Assembly: GCA_934643145.1 (NCBI GenBank)
Contig: CAKUBM010000001.1
Location: 89,698 to 153,697 of the forward strand
From: an uncultured Collinsella sp.
GTDB lineage: Bacteria > Actinomycetota > Coriobacteriia > Coriobacteriales > Coriobacteriaceae
Reading direction: 5' to 3'
Length of the DNA stretch: 64,000 bases
The first letter of the stretch is position 1, and every line of letters starts with the position of its first letter. The notes beneath the pieces are model-generated. The model saw only the letters and a list, made by a program, of their open reading frames with translations. It was not told the DNA's origin and ran no database searches. The position numbers and the translations under genes are program-made. Below are positions 24,522 to 33,512 of this stretch, in pieces.

Positions 24522-27500
24522 ATGCCTGTTCGAATCTATACCACCAATGCCGGCGCGGATTTGAGCGATGCCGAGGCGGCGCTGCTCGCCGACCTGGTTG
24601 CCCGCCATGGACGTGCCGTTTTGCTGGCGCCTACGTTTGCCGAGCTCGATCTGTGCCGTCATGATGCGGCGGAAGCCGGCGTTTCGCTGGGTATTGACTA
24701 CAAGACGCCTACATCGTGGCTTCGCTCGCTTTGGGAGCTTTTGGGCGACGGGCGCGGTTTCGTCGACAACCTGCAGCGCCAGATGCTGTTTTCGGACATG
24801 GTAGCGCGTCTCGACGACGCCGACCTGCAGCCGCTTTCGCGCAGCCAGGGCACGGTGCGTATGCTCGCGCGTATGGCTCGCGATGTGCTGCCGGGTGTGG
24901 CAGGGACAGGTGCCGAGCGTTGCTGCGACAACGTTTGCAAGCCCAAGCCCAGAAGCGACGCCGAGGCTCGCGTGTTTGAACTTTTGTGCGCCTATGCGAG
25001 CGGCTTGGACCGTCGAGACATGGTCGAGCCCTGCGAGGCGGCTGACATTATGGCCGGTGCCCTGGCCGATAACCTGCCGGCGTGCACCCGCGCCGTATGC
25101 GTGCGCGGTATCATGTCGTTTACGCACGGCCTGCTCGAGTTACTGTCTGCCGTGGCGAACAATGGGGGAGAGGTCGTCGTGCTGCTTGCCCGCGAGCAGG
25201 CGGCGATGCGCGAGGACCTGGCTGCCGCCTTTGATGCCCGCGGTGTGCTGTTTGAGGTTGCCCCGTTGGGGGAGAACGCCGGCGCGTCCGAGACCGCTTC
25301 TGCGCCTGCTGCTCAGCCTATTTTTATAGAGGTGGCCGGCCCCCATGCCCGCGCCCGCGCTTATGTGGATGCTCTTGAGAACCTGGTCGCGGCATGTGGG
25401 GAGTCCGTGTCGCGCGACGGCGCCGCGACAAACTCCGACCCCACGCGCGTGCTCGTTGTTTCCGCCCGGGCACCCCAGCTGTTCGGCGAACTCGCTGCCC
25501 GTTTGGCGGCGCGTCACATTGCGGCCGAGACGACTGAGTTCACGGCGTTTTACCAATCCATTGCGGGCAGGCAGTTTGCGGCACTTGCCGGCCTGATCGA
25601 GCGCATGAAGGCCGCCGATGAGGGCATGGCGTCAAAGACCGAATGGTGGCCCGCGCCGGAGCTTACCGACTGGATCTACAGTCCGCTTTCGGGCGCTGAT
25701 GCCGTCAATGCCCGTACCTTCGATAAGAACATGCGTCTCTCGCGCAGCAAGACTACCGCGGGCGTTAAGAGCCTACTTCAGAGCGTCCAAGGCCAGGTGA
25801 GGGGCGCGCGCAAGGCGGCGAGCGACGAGAACTGGTTTAAGAACGTGCCGTGTGTGGTTTCGGACGTGTTCCAAGCGCTGTGGCGCGACAAACCCGTGAC
25901 GGCGCTCAAGGCCATGCTTGCCGTTGCCGAGGCGTTGCCCGATCGCTCGCTGGGCAGCTTGGATGGCCAAGCCCGTCGCCAGGCGGAGGTGGCTCTGCTG
26001 CGCCACGTCATCGACATCCTTATGAACGATGCTCGCGCGCTCGACGTGTCGCAGGCCGCGACCGTGCCCGTGCTCGATGGCATTCGCACCAAGGTGGACA
26101 AGCGTAGCACCGCCTACGATTACGAGACCTACGAGGTTGACCGTGCGCCACGCGCCCAAGTGCGCTTTGCTTCGCTTGCCGATGCGGCAGGCCTGCGCCC
26201 CGATAGCTACGATGCCGTGCTGTTTGCCGACGTCGACCTGGACAGTTATCCGCTCTCACATGAGGAGGGCCCGCTGGCCACGCTGACGGCAGAGTTAGAT
26301 CGCAGCGGCGTGACGCTTGAGCCTGCGGCTTTGCTGCGCGCACGCTTTGGCCGCGCGATGCAAGCGGCACGCGGTCCGGTTGCGCTCGCTCGTGTGACCC
26401 ACGATCGTCAGGCGCGCGAGTGCTATCCGGCGGCCGTGTGGACTGAGTTGCGTGCGCACGCCAAGGCCGCCGACGCCAAGGCCGCCGACGCCAAGGCCGC
26501 TGACGCCGACAAGACTGTTGACGACGCTAAGGCCGCTGGCGCCGACAAGGCGAAGTGCGTGGGTGAGGGTGATATCGTAAGGGACTTCGATCCCGCGGCA
26601 GGCGAAGGTCTCAAGCGCGAGCGCGTGACCTGTGAAGCCCCTCAGCATCTGAGTGCCGAGGCCGTGCCGTATTTGGTCCTGCGTCGTCGCGATGGCGAGG
26701 GCGAGGACGCGCCACTCGTGCCGCGCCTGACGTCCGCCTCGCAGATCGAGGCCTATTCCGCCTGCCCGTTATGCTGGTTCGTCTCGTACCGCGTGAAGCC
26801 CCAGTCGATCGACGCCGGCTTTGGCAACATGGAGAAGGGCAACTTTGTCCACGACGTGCTGGAACACCTGCACGCCCGTCTGCCCCAGGAGGGCATGGAG
26901 CGCGTGACGCCCGAGAACCTGCCGCGCGCGAAGGAGCTGCTGCACGAGGTTTTTGCCGAGACCCTGGCCGAGCACGCCGGCAAGCGCGGTACCGAGGGCC
27001 CGCTGGTGCCGCTCTCTCCAGTGGAGGAGCGCCAGGTGGCCGAGATTTTGCCGCAGCTGGAGGGCGTTCTTGCCTACGAGTCCGAGGCACTCGCGCCCTT
27101 CGCGCCGCGCTACCTGGAGTTTGCGTTCAACGAGCTTCAGGTCGAGTATGCCGGCTGGCCGCTCGGCGGGCGCATCGACCGCGTGGATGTGGATGCCGAG
27201 AATCGCGCCGTGGTAATCGACTACAAGCACCGTTCGGGTGTCGAGGAGTTTAAGCTCGCCGATCCCACGGTGCGCGACGAGGGGTCGGGCGAGGCCCCCA
27301 TCGACGACCCGCGCTGGTTGCCGCCCCATACCCAGACACTCATCTACGCGCAGGCCATGCGCCGGGCGCTGGATCTGGATACCCGCGCTGCGCTCTATTT
27401 TTCGACCAAGGGCGGCAAGCCCGCGCTGCGCGGTGCGGCGAGCGCCGAGTTGCTTGAGGAAGAGCGCGGCGACGGCCGCATCCCGGGCCTTAAGAAGGGC

Positions 27501-27686
27501 TTTCCCGGCGAGGGCGGCAACATGGACTTCGATGCGCTGCTCGATCGCGTGGAGACCGGCATTGCCGAGCGTCTGCGCGAGCTCGAGGCAGGCAACGTTG
27601 CCGCCGTCGACCCGACGTCGGTTCAGGCCGTGCATGCGCGCTGCTCGTATAACCACGAAGGAACGTTTGTAAGGAGGGGCGTGTAG
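24522..27686 (+). CDS. addB: AddB-like helicase-exonuclease subunit
   Basis: This 1054-residue protein is the inactive-helicase/nuclease partner of the double-strand-break resection machine AddAB. The C-terminal PD-(D/E)XK nuclease is visible: GGRIDRVDVD and VVIDYKHRSG. SASQIEAYSACPLCWF marks the start of that domain. Two departures are seen. No Walker A motif is recognisable near the N-terminus. The C-terminal Cys set that usually completes the Fe-S cluster is reduced to one Cys (ARCSYNHEG). An Ala/Lys/Asp-rich repeat linker sits at about residues 647-680. It lies three bases upstream of addA. AdnAB is an alternative name for such pairs in actinobacteria. Confidence 0.75.
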   Translation: MPVRIYTTNAGADLSDAEAALLADLVARHGRAVLLAPTFAELDLCRHDAAEAGVSLGIDYKTPTSWLRSLWELLGDGRGFVDNLQRQMLFSDMVARLDDADLQPLSRSQGTVRMLARMARDVLPGVAGTGAERCCDNVCKPKPRSDAEARVFELLCAYASGLDRRDMVEPCEAADIMAGALADNLPACTRAVCVRGIMSFTHGLLELLSAVANNGGEVVVLLAREQAAMREDLAAAFDARGVLFEVAPLGENAGASETASAPAAQPIFIEVAGPHARARAYVDALENLVAACGESVSRDGAATNSDPTRVLVVSARAPQLFGELAARLAARHIAAETTEFTAFYQSIAGRQFAALAGLIERMKAADEGMASKTEWWPAPELTDWIYSPLSGADAVNARTFDKNMRLSRSKTTAGVKSLLQSVQGQVRGARKAASDENWFKNVPCVVSDVFQALWRDKPVTALKAMLAVAEALPDRSLGSLDGQARRQAEVALLRHVIDILMNDARALDVSQAATVPVLDGIRTKVDKRSTAYDYETYEVDRAPRAQVRFASLADAAGLRPDSYDAVLFADVDLDSYPLSHEEGPLATLTAELDRSGVTLEPAALLRARFGRAMQAARGPVALARVTHDRQARECYPAAVWTELRAHAKAADAKAADAKAADADKTVDDAKAAGADKAKCVGEGDIVRDFDPAAGEGLKRERVTCEAPQHLSAEAVPYLVLRRRDGEGEDAPLVPRLTSASQIEAYSACPLCWFVSYRVKPQSIDAGFGNMEKGNFVHDVLEHLHARLPQEGMERVTPENLPRAKELLHEVFAETLAEHAGKRGTEGPLVPLSPVEERQVAEILPQLEGVLAYESEALAPFAPRYLEFAFNELQVEYAGWPLGGRIDRVDVDAENRAVVIDYKHRSGVEEFKLADPTVRDEGSGEAPIDDPRWLPPHTQTLIYAQAMRRALDLDTRAALYFSTKGGKPALRGAASAELLEEERGDGRIPGLKKGFPGEGGNMDFDALLDRVETGIAERLRELEAGNVAAVDPTSVQAVHARCSYNHEGTFVRRGV
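26460..26550 (+). repeat. 15-bp tandem repeat inside addB
   Basis: Three near-identical units of GCCAAGGCCGCCGAC (26460-26504) are followed by degenerate copies to about 26550. They encode AKAAD repeats, in frame, between the helicase-like and nuclease parts. The copy number is likely to vary between strains. Confidence 0.8.
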
Positions 27687-27689
27687 ACC

Positions 27690-30600
27690 ATGGATCTTTC
27701 GACTTTGATGCCGCAACAGCTGCAGATCGTCAAAACGCTCGACCGTCCGCTGTTTGTCTCGGCGGGCGCCGGTTCGGGCAAGACCTTTACCCTCACGCGC
27801 CGCATCGTCTACGCGCTCTCGCCCGAATCCGGTCCGTTCGTTGAGCATCTGGACCAGGTGCTCGCCATTACCTTTACCAAAGATGCCGCGGCCGAGATTC
27901 GCGACCGCGTGCGTCGCGCGCTTATCGAAGAGGGTATGGACGAGGAGGCCCTGACCGTCGACGACGCTTGGATCTCGACCATTCACGGCATGTGCTCGCG
28001 TATCCTGCGCGCGCACGCGCTGGAGCTGGGCATCGATCCCGAGTTTACGGTGCTCACCGATACCGACGAGCTTATGGATCAGGCTGTCGAGCATGTGCTG
28101 GGGCGCGCGACGGCGCCCGATGCCGCGCCTGAGCTCGCCGCCTCGCTTAAGGCCCTCTACGCTTGGTATCCCATGGCGGGCGAGGGCGGGCCGTTTGGCG
28201 CCGGTACCACCATCAAAGGTCTGGTGCGCGACCTGCTGGAGCTATCGAGCCAGCTGCCGGGCGGCATGGACGATGTGTGCGTGGCGCGCGGCCAGGCCGA
28301 CACCTCTGCGCTTGCCGACGCCTATCGCGCAGCGTTGGGTGCGAGCAAGGCCGCGACCGAGAAAGCGCAGGTGGCACTCGATGCCATCGACGCGTTTGAG
28401 GCGAGCGGCAAAACCATGGAGGATGCGGCGCGACTCATGATGTCGTGCAGCATGCCTCGGGCGAGCAAGGCGTTTCCTAAGGAGCAGGTGGAGCTGCTCA
28501 AGGCCGAGGCCGCCGATGCATTTATCAATATCGTGCTTGCCTGCGGCGGTCCGGCGCTCGATGCGCTGGTGGGGCTTGCTCGTGCTGTGGAGGCGGAATA
28601 CCGCGCGCTCAAGGCTGACCAGTCCGCGCTTGATAACAACGACCTGCTGCGCATGGCGTACGAGGCGCTGCGCGATTATCCCGCCATCCGAGCGGCCTAT
28701 GAGGGTCGCTTTAAGATGGTCATGATCGATGAGTTCCAGGATACCGACCAGATGCAGGTCGATTTGATCCGTTACCTGACGGGCGCGGGGGAGCGCGCGC
28801 TGTGCACCGTAGGCGATGCGCAGCAGTCGATCTACCGCTTCCGTGGTGCCGAGGTCGAGGTGTTCCGTCGCCAGGAGCGCAAGGTGGGCTCCTCTGCTGC
28901 GCCCGAGACGGCTGTCGCATCCGATGCCCCCGCCGGCGAGCTCGTCAAACTCGCGCGCAATTTCCGCAGCCACGACGAGGTGTTGCGCTACGTAGCGCGC
29001 GTCTTTGACGGCGATACCGGTGGTTTGATGCAGGGGTTCTTGGATCTTGAACCGAGCGACAAACGCGAGGACAAGCTCAAGGCGAAGGCATCGCGCCGCC
29101 AGGCGCTGCTCGTTGCCGGTGGCAGTACGCAGGAGCGAACGCAGGCGAAAGCTCGCGCGATTGCGGAGCGATTCCAAGCACTCGTTAAAGCGGGCCAGCC
29201 CCAGGGCAGCATGGTCCTGCTGCTGGGCCGCATGACCAACGCCGATGTCTATGCGCAGGCCTTCCGCGACCAGGGGCTCGACTGCGTGATCGCAGGCGGC
29301 TCGGTCTTTGCCCAGGCAGCCGAGGTGCAGACGGTGCGTGCCCTGGTCTGCGCACTCGCCAATCCGGCCGATACGGCGCAGGGCCTCATGCCGCTGCTGA
29401 CATCGCCGATGTTTGCGCTGGGCGCCCAGGAGTTTTTGGCGCTGGCGACCAAGCTGGACGATCAGACGGGGGAGACCTCGCGCCGCAACATCGATGCGGG
29501 CATCATGAGCGATTCCGATGTGCCGGGCCTGCAAGACCTGCCGCTCGTGACGCGCGCCCGCGAGGTGTTGCGCTATGCGCTTCGTCGTGTGGGTCGCGAT
29601 TCGTTCGCCGCCATCGCGCGCGATGTGGTCAACGCCTCCGGCTGGTTTGTGCGTCTGGCACAGCGTGGTCCCGAGGGCAAGGCCATTGCCGCCAACGTGC
29701 TCAAGGCGCTCGATGCCGTGGCCGAGGCAGAGGCCGAGCTCGGCAATTCTCCGCGCTCCATTGCGCTGGCCTTCGACCGCTTCTTGGCGGGCAAGGAGGC
29801 CCCGGGCGCCCTCAACGAGGAGGGTGACGGCGCGGTGCGCATCATGACCGTGCATGCATCCAAGGGTCTGGAGTATCCGGTCGTAGCGGTTGCCGAGTGC
29901 TTTGGCGTGCGCAAATCGTCCGGTGCGGCACAGATGGGCCGCGTCGACGGTGGGGCGCAGGTCGTGGCGCTGCCGGCACGCTTCGACGGCGTTAAGCTCG
30001 CCGACGGTACCTTTGTGAAGGGCGACGACGTCAAAAAGCAGTTTGAGCATGCGTTTAAGGGCAAGGGCACGTCGCTGTGGTTGCCGCCAGAGCTCATGGA
30101 GGATATCTGCGCGACGGGTTCTCCCGCCGAGGCATTCGTTCGCCTGCGCAACGACGACCTGCAGCTTTCGCTCGAGGAGCGGGCTCGCTTGCTCTATGTC
30201 GCCATGACGCGAGCGCGCGAGCTGGTCATTCTGGCGATGGATGTCGGCGTGAGCCGCGGCAAGGTGACGGCACCGACCTTCGATGTCGAGACGGATCTGA
30301 CCTACGACGTGCTGCGCCGCATCCTGCCGACCGACAGTCTGGACATGCCGCAGCTCGATAGCGACCGTTTGGTGTTTGACAACTCCAAGCCGGGCGACTA
30401 CGAGCTCATCTCGCTGGCGGACTTTACGTTTGGCGAGCAGGCGTTTGAGGTCAACGCTTCGCTGGATGTCGAGGGCAGGCTTGTCCGCGGCGATGCGGAG
30501 CCGGAGGGTGCCGGTGCAGATGCCCGCGCCGCCGTTCCCGGTCCTGCCGACCCCGAGCCCGATGCGTTTGAGCTCGTGTATCCCCAGGCGGTGGGCGTGC

Positions 30601-31322
30601 GCATGGGCACCTGCCCGTATCCGGCGCGCGATTCGTACAGCTACTCGTCAATTGCCGCGGCGCTGCATGCCGAGTCCGAGGACCGTGCCGCCGAGGCGCA
30701 TGTGCCCATGGACGAGGCTGGCGTTGATGCGGAGTCGGATGGTTCCGAGATGACGGATCCAGGCGTGGCCGCCGTTGAGCCCGCTGGCAACCCCATGGCG
30801 CTGGGCTCGGCGTTCCATGCCGCCTGCCAGTGGCTGATCGAGATGGGTGCCGATGCGCTGCCCGCTGAGCGTGCCGATGCGCTGGCGCGCCTGTGGTGCC
30901 TGACGCCGGAGCAGCGCGAACGCTTCGACGTTGCCCTGGACCGCTGGCTCAAGTCGGCGGTCCGTGCCGAGCTGCTTGCCTGGCCGTGCGTTCGCGCCGA
31001 GGTGCCGTTCTTTTCGCTGGGCTGCGAGGACGAGGACATCGCTCGCTACGGTGCATATGCCGAAGGTGCCATCGACGCTTTGGCGACGAACCCGGCGGAT
31101 TCGTCACTCGCGCTGGTCATCGACTACAAGACGGGCGGCACACCGGACGAGACGCCGGAACAGCTGCAGGAGAAGCACGCCCTGCAGGCGCGCGTCTACG
31201 CTGATGTTCTGCACAAGGCGGGCTTTGAGGCCGTGACCGTTAAGTTCGTCCGCGTGGAGCAGGCGAGTCCAGCCATCTTCGTCGAACCCGCCGAACCTCA
31301 AGTAGTCACCTACAACCTCTAG
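27690..31322 (+). CDS. addA: AddA-like UvrD-family helicase with C-terminal nuclease
   Basis: This 1210-residue superfamily-1A helicase has motif I SAGAGSGKT, motif Ia AITFTKDAAAEI, motif II MIDEFQDTD, motif III GDAQQSIYRFRGA, motif IV region LARNFRS, motif V VHASKGLEYPV and motif VI VAMTRAR. The C-terminal nuclease shows EGAIDAL and LVIDYKTGG, then QLQEKHALQARVYAD. Together with AddB it unwinds and trims broken DNA ends to load RecA. It follows addB by three bases, so the two are co-translated. A dispersed hairpin closes the unit. Confidence 0.88.
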   Translation: MDLSTLMPQQLQIVKTLDRPLFVSAGAGSGKTFTLTRRIVYALSPESGPFVEHLDQVLAITFTKDAAAEIRDRVRRALIEEGMDEEALTVDDAWISTIHGMCSRILRAHALELGIDPEFTVLTDTDELMDQAVEHVLGRATAPDAAPELAASLKALYAWYPMAGEGGPFGAGTTIKGLVRDLLELSSQLPGGMDDVCVARGQADTSALADAYRAALGASKAATEKAQVALDAIDAFEASGKTMEDAARLMMSCSMPRASKAFPKEQVELLKAEAADAFINIVLACGGPALDALVGLARAVEAEYRALKADQSALDNNDLLRMAYEALRDYPAIRAAYEGRFKMVMIDEFQDTDQMQVDLIRYLTGAGERALCTVGDAQQSIYRFRGAEVEVFRRQERKVGSSAAPETAVASDAPAGELVKLARNFRSHDEVLRYVARVFDGDTGGLMQGFLDLEPSDKREDKLKAKASRRQALLVAGGSTQERTQAKARAIAERFQALVKAGQPQGSMVLLLGRMTNADVYAQAFRDQGLDCVIAGGSVFAQAAEVQTVRALVCALANPADTAQGLMPLLTSPMFALGAQEFLALATKLDDQTGETSRRNIDAGIMSDSDVPGLQDLPLVTRAREVLRYALRRVGRDSFAAIARDVVNASGWFVRLAQRGPEGKAIAANVLKALDAVAEAEAELGNSPRSIALAFDRFLAGKEAPGALNEEGDGAVRIMTVHASKGLEYPVVAVAECFGVRKSSGAAQMGRVDGGAQVVALPARFDGVKLADGTFVKGDDVKKQFEHAFKGKGTSLWLPPELMEDICATGSPAEAFVRLRNDDLQLSLEERARLLYVAMTRARELVILAMDVGVSRGKVTAPTFDVETDLTYDVLRRILPTDSLDMPQLDSDRLVFDNSKPGDYELISLADFTFGEQAFEVNASLDVEGRLVRGDAEPEGAGADARAAVPGPADPEPDAFELVYPQAVGVRMGTCPYPARDSYSYSSIAAALHAESEDRAAEAHVPMDEAGVDAESDGSEMTDPGVAAVEPAGNPMALGSAFHAACQWLIEMGADALPAERADALARLWCLTPEQRERFDVALDRWLKSAVRAELLAWPCVRAEVPFFSLGCEDEDIARYGAYAEGAIDALATNPADSSLALVIDYKTGGTPDETPEQLQEKHALQARVYADVLHKAGFEAVTVKFVRVEQASPAIFVEPAEPQVVTYNL

Positions 31323-31334
31323 CCCTCAAATAAC

Positions 31335-31397
31335 TTGCGGTGGAATACGGACTGTTTTGGCCAAAAAAGCCGCCAAACAGTCCGTATTTCACCGCAA
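31335..31397. repeat. Second copy of the TTGCGGTGAAATA inverted repeat
   Basis: Arms 31335-31357 and 31375-31397 pair over 23 bases with one G/A difference. The right arm matches the 20248 copy at 22 of 23 positions (TACGGAC instead of TAGGGAC, changed in both arms). The loop is 17 bases. Confidence 0.75.
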
Positions 31398-31458
31398 CGC
31401 ATGGGAGAGCCTGGGGCGGTACAATGGCTCGAACGGTTCAAACGAATAAGGAGCCATC

Positions 31459-31968
31459 ATGCAGTTCACCAAAACGCTTAAGGTGACGCCGGAGGAGCTT
31501 TTTGACGCTCTGGCGGGGTCCATCATGCAGGATATCGAGAACGCCACGGGCAAGCGTCCCAGCCGCAACAAGCTCAACGGCTATAAGTACGAGAAGCGCG
31601 CCCAGTCCGCAAAAGGCAAGGCCAAGGGCACGGCGATCAAGGTTAAGATCAAGCACTTTGACTACCCGTGTCTCTATGAGGTCCGTTTTCAGTATGCGGC
31701 GGGCATCAATACCATGCGCTATGAGGCTGCACCTGCTGGCGATGGTGCCTGCGAGCTCACCTATACCGAGGATTTTCAGGGTGTGGGTGGTAACACGTCT
31801 GGTACGCGCGGCAAGCTCGGCCTCTTCTTCTATGAGCGCAAGCTCAAGAGCCACGCCAACCAGACGATTGATCAAATCGTCAAATACATCGAGGGTGAGC
31901 GCCGCGTAAAGGCTAATCCCGCCTTCGCCGATGATACTGCCGAAAACGCTTCGGATGTATTCCATTGA
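31459..31968 (+). CDS. DUF3284-family protein
   Basis: A 169-residue cytosolic protein beginning MQFTKTLKVTPEELFDAL, with a central YEVRFQYAAGINTMRYEAAP and GKLGLFFYERKLK. It resembles the DUF3284 family, whose members often lie near PTS or sugar genes and may have a START/ligand-binding-like fold. No catalytic residues can be named. The start has AAGGAG eight bases upstream. It stands alone between addA and an AT-richer transporter gene. Confidence 0.75.
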   Translation: MQFTKTLKVTPEELFDALAGSIMQDIENATGKRPSRNKLNGYKYEKRAQSAKGKAKGTAIKVKIKHFDYPCLYEVRFQYAAGINTMRYEAAPAGDGACELTYTEDFQGVGGNTSGTRGKLGLFFYERKLKSHANQTIDQIVKYIEGERRVKANPAFADDTAENASDVFH

Positions 31969-32072
31969 TACCCCTGTGCAAAAGCTTTACCGCTCTTCGC
32001 ATCAACTGTGGACACTTCAGGCTTCGAGTCAGTAGCGAGCGGCCCGACAAAATTAGTTGACGGAAGTGCCAA

Positions 32073-33272
32073 ATGAATAAGAATGCCACTGCGCAGCTGC
32101 ACATCTATTCCGCCTTTTTCGTTCTCGCGGGATTTGTTTTAAATCGGGGAGTGTTTCTACTTTTCCTTGCGGATAAAGGAATGTCTGTCACGGAAATCGC
32201 GCTTTATCAAGCCCTGTACAACATTGCAACGGTCGTCCTCGAGCTGCCAACAGGGCTGGTGGGCGATTTCTTTGGAAAGAAGTTCTCGATTCAAGTGGGT
32301 GTTCTGCTTCTTTTCTTCCATACGGCTGGCATGCTGTTGCTCTCAGGCCCCTTTCTCGTCGCGCTTTCCCTTGTTGAGGCACTCGCCTACTCCCTTCAAT
32401 CGGGATCCGAACAGGCACTTTTATATGAAATTGCCCGAAATGCCGGTCAAGGAGAGCGCTTCCTCACCATCAACGCTCGGCTGCTTGCCGCGCAATCAAT
32501 CGCGACGGGAGTGGCAATCGTACTTGGATCATTCATTGCCCAAGTATCTTGGAGTGCCCTCTACGTATGCGTTTCCGTTTTCTATCTCCTGCAGCTTTTC
32601 CTTCTGTATCCCATTGAGAGGATGGAAACGACCCATTCCAAAAACTCTGGGGAGGAAAGGTTTGACGTAGCCAAGATCTTCAGACGCGAAACCTGGTGCA
32701 TTGGAGAATCCGCTTTTGCGGTGTTGCTTCTTCTAATCGGCACAAGCATGCTCGATGGATTCTATGGGAGTTATTACAACTTGAATCAGTTGGTATTCGA
32801 CGCATTTGATGCTCCCGTCTCCATAATAGGAATCTTTTTCGGTGCATCCTATGCAGTAAATGCGACGGCCTACATTGCAGCAGATTTCTTCTCATCGCGT
32901 TTCGGGAAAAGAAATACCATGCTCGGCTCGATGCTAATCGAAGCCGGCCTTTTCATGATTCTTCCGTGGTTCGCTTCAAATCCGCTGTGTTTGTTTGGCC
33001 TTAGCATGGTGCTTTGTTTTCTCCCAGAAGTGGTGTACATCACTTCGGAAAACTTAATCCAAGACGCGATAGCGGACGATCTCCGCGCGACGATCCTTTC
33101 CGTCGCGTCTCTGGTAAGGGCTCTCTTTTCCGCAATGTTTTTCTCCATATTTGGATATGTGTTGGGGTTATATCCCATTCAGATAGCGCTCGGTGTTATT
33201 GGCGCAATCGCGATAGCAATTACCGCCGTTGTTTCTTTAAAAATGGTAGGAATACATGTCTCCAAGAATTGA
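32073..33272 (+). CDS. MFS-family transporter, probably horizontally acquired
   Basis: The 399-residue protein has about twelve hydrophobic segments and an MFS-like loop after the second segment (LELPTGLVGDFFGKKFSIQ). It is likely a drug or metabolite efflux carrier of the cytoplasmic membrane; the substrate is unknown. Base composition is visibly more AT-rich than every neighbour, with many A/T-ending codons (ATT, TTT, GGA, AAA), which points to transfer from another organism. GGAAG precedes the ATG. A 49-codon frame overlaps its 3' end. Confidence 0.8.
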   Translation: MNKNATAQLHIYSAFFVLAGFVLNRGVFLLFLADKGMSVTEIALYQALYNIATVVLELPTGLVGDFFGKKFSIQVGVLLLFFHTAGMLLLSGPFLVALSLVEALAYSLQSGSEQALLYEIARNAGQGERFLTINARLLAAQSIATGVAIVLGSFIAQVSWSALYVCVSVFYLLQLFLLYPIERMETTHSKNSGEERFDVAKIFRRETWCIGESAFAVLLLLIGTSMLDGFYGSYYNLNQLVFDAFDAPVSIIGIFFGASYAVNATAYIAADFFSSRFGKRNTMLGSMLIEAGLFMILPWFASNPLCLFGLSMVLCFLPEVVYITSENLIQDAIADDLRATILSVASLVRALFSAMFFSIFGYVLGLYPIQIALGVIGAIAIAITAVVSLKMVGIHVSKN

Positions 33273-33405
33273 TATATCGATTGACGAGCTGCCCGAAGCG
33301 TCGAGCCTTCTTGATAGACATGACTATTCGTCACAAATCATTCAGCGTATCGCTGGGGTTTCAGTAATACTCGATATATCTGGATGCACTCATTCCCCTT
33401 TTTGA
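33256..33405 (+). CDS. Small 49-codon frame overlapping the MFS gene (possible gene remnant)
   Basis: It begins at ATG 33256 inside the last codons of the transporter, with GGTAGG five bases upstream, and ends at TGA 33403-33405. The peptide starts MSPRIDISIDELPEASSL and is acidic and hydrophilic, with a short hydrophobic segment VSVILDIS. It shares the AT-rich style of the transporter gene and stops where normal composition resumes. I do not recognise it. It could be a translationally coupled small protein or the truncated first part of a second imported gene. Confidence 0.35.
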   Translation: MSPRIDISIDELPEASSLLDRHDYSSQIIQRIAGVSVILDISGCTHSPF

Positions 33406-33512
33406 CGGTCCCAAAAAGACTGCCCGTGTGGGTTTGGCTAGGTTCGGGTGGCGTCCGCGCCGTGCGGTAAAATCGTTCAGTCAGAACACGAACCCGCATC
33501 GGAGCTCATCAC

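Noticed and set aside
24522..24545. A TTCGAATC tRNA T-loop-like string
   Set aside because: It is the beginning of addB coding sequence, and no acceptor or anticodon stem can be built around it.
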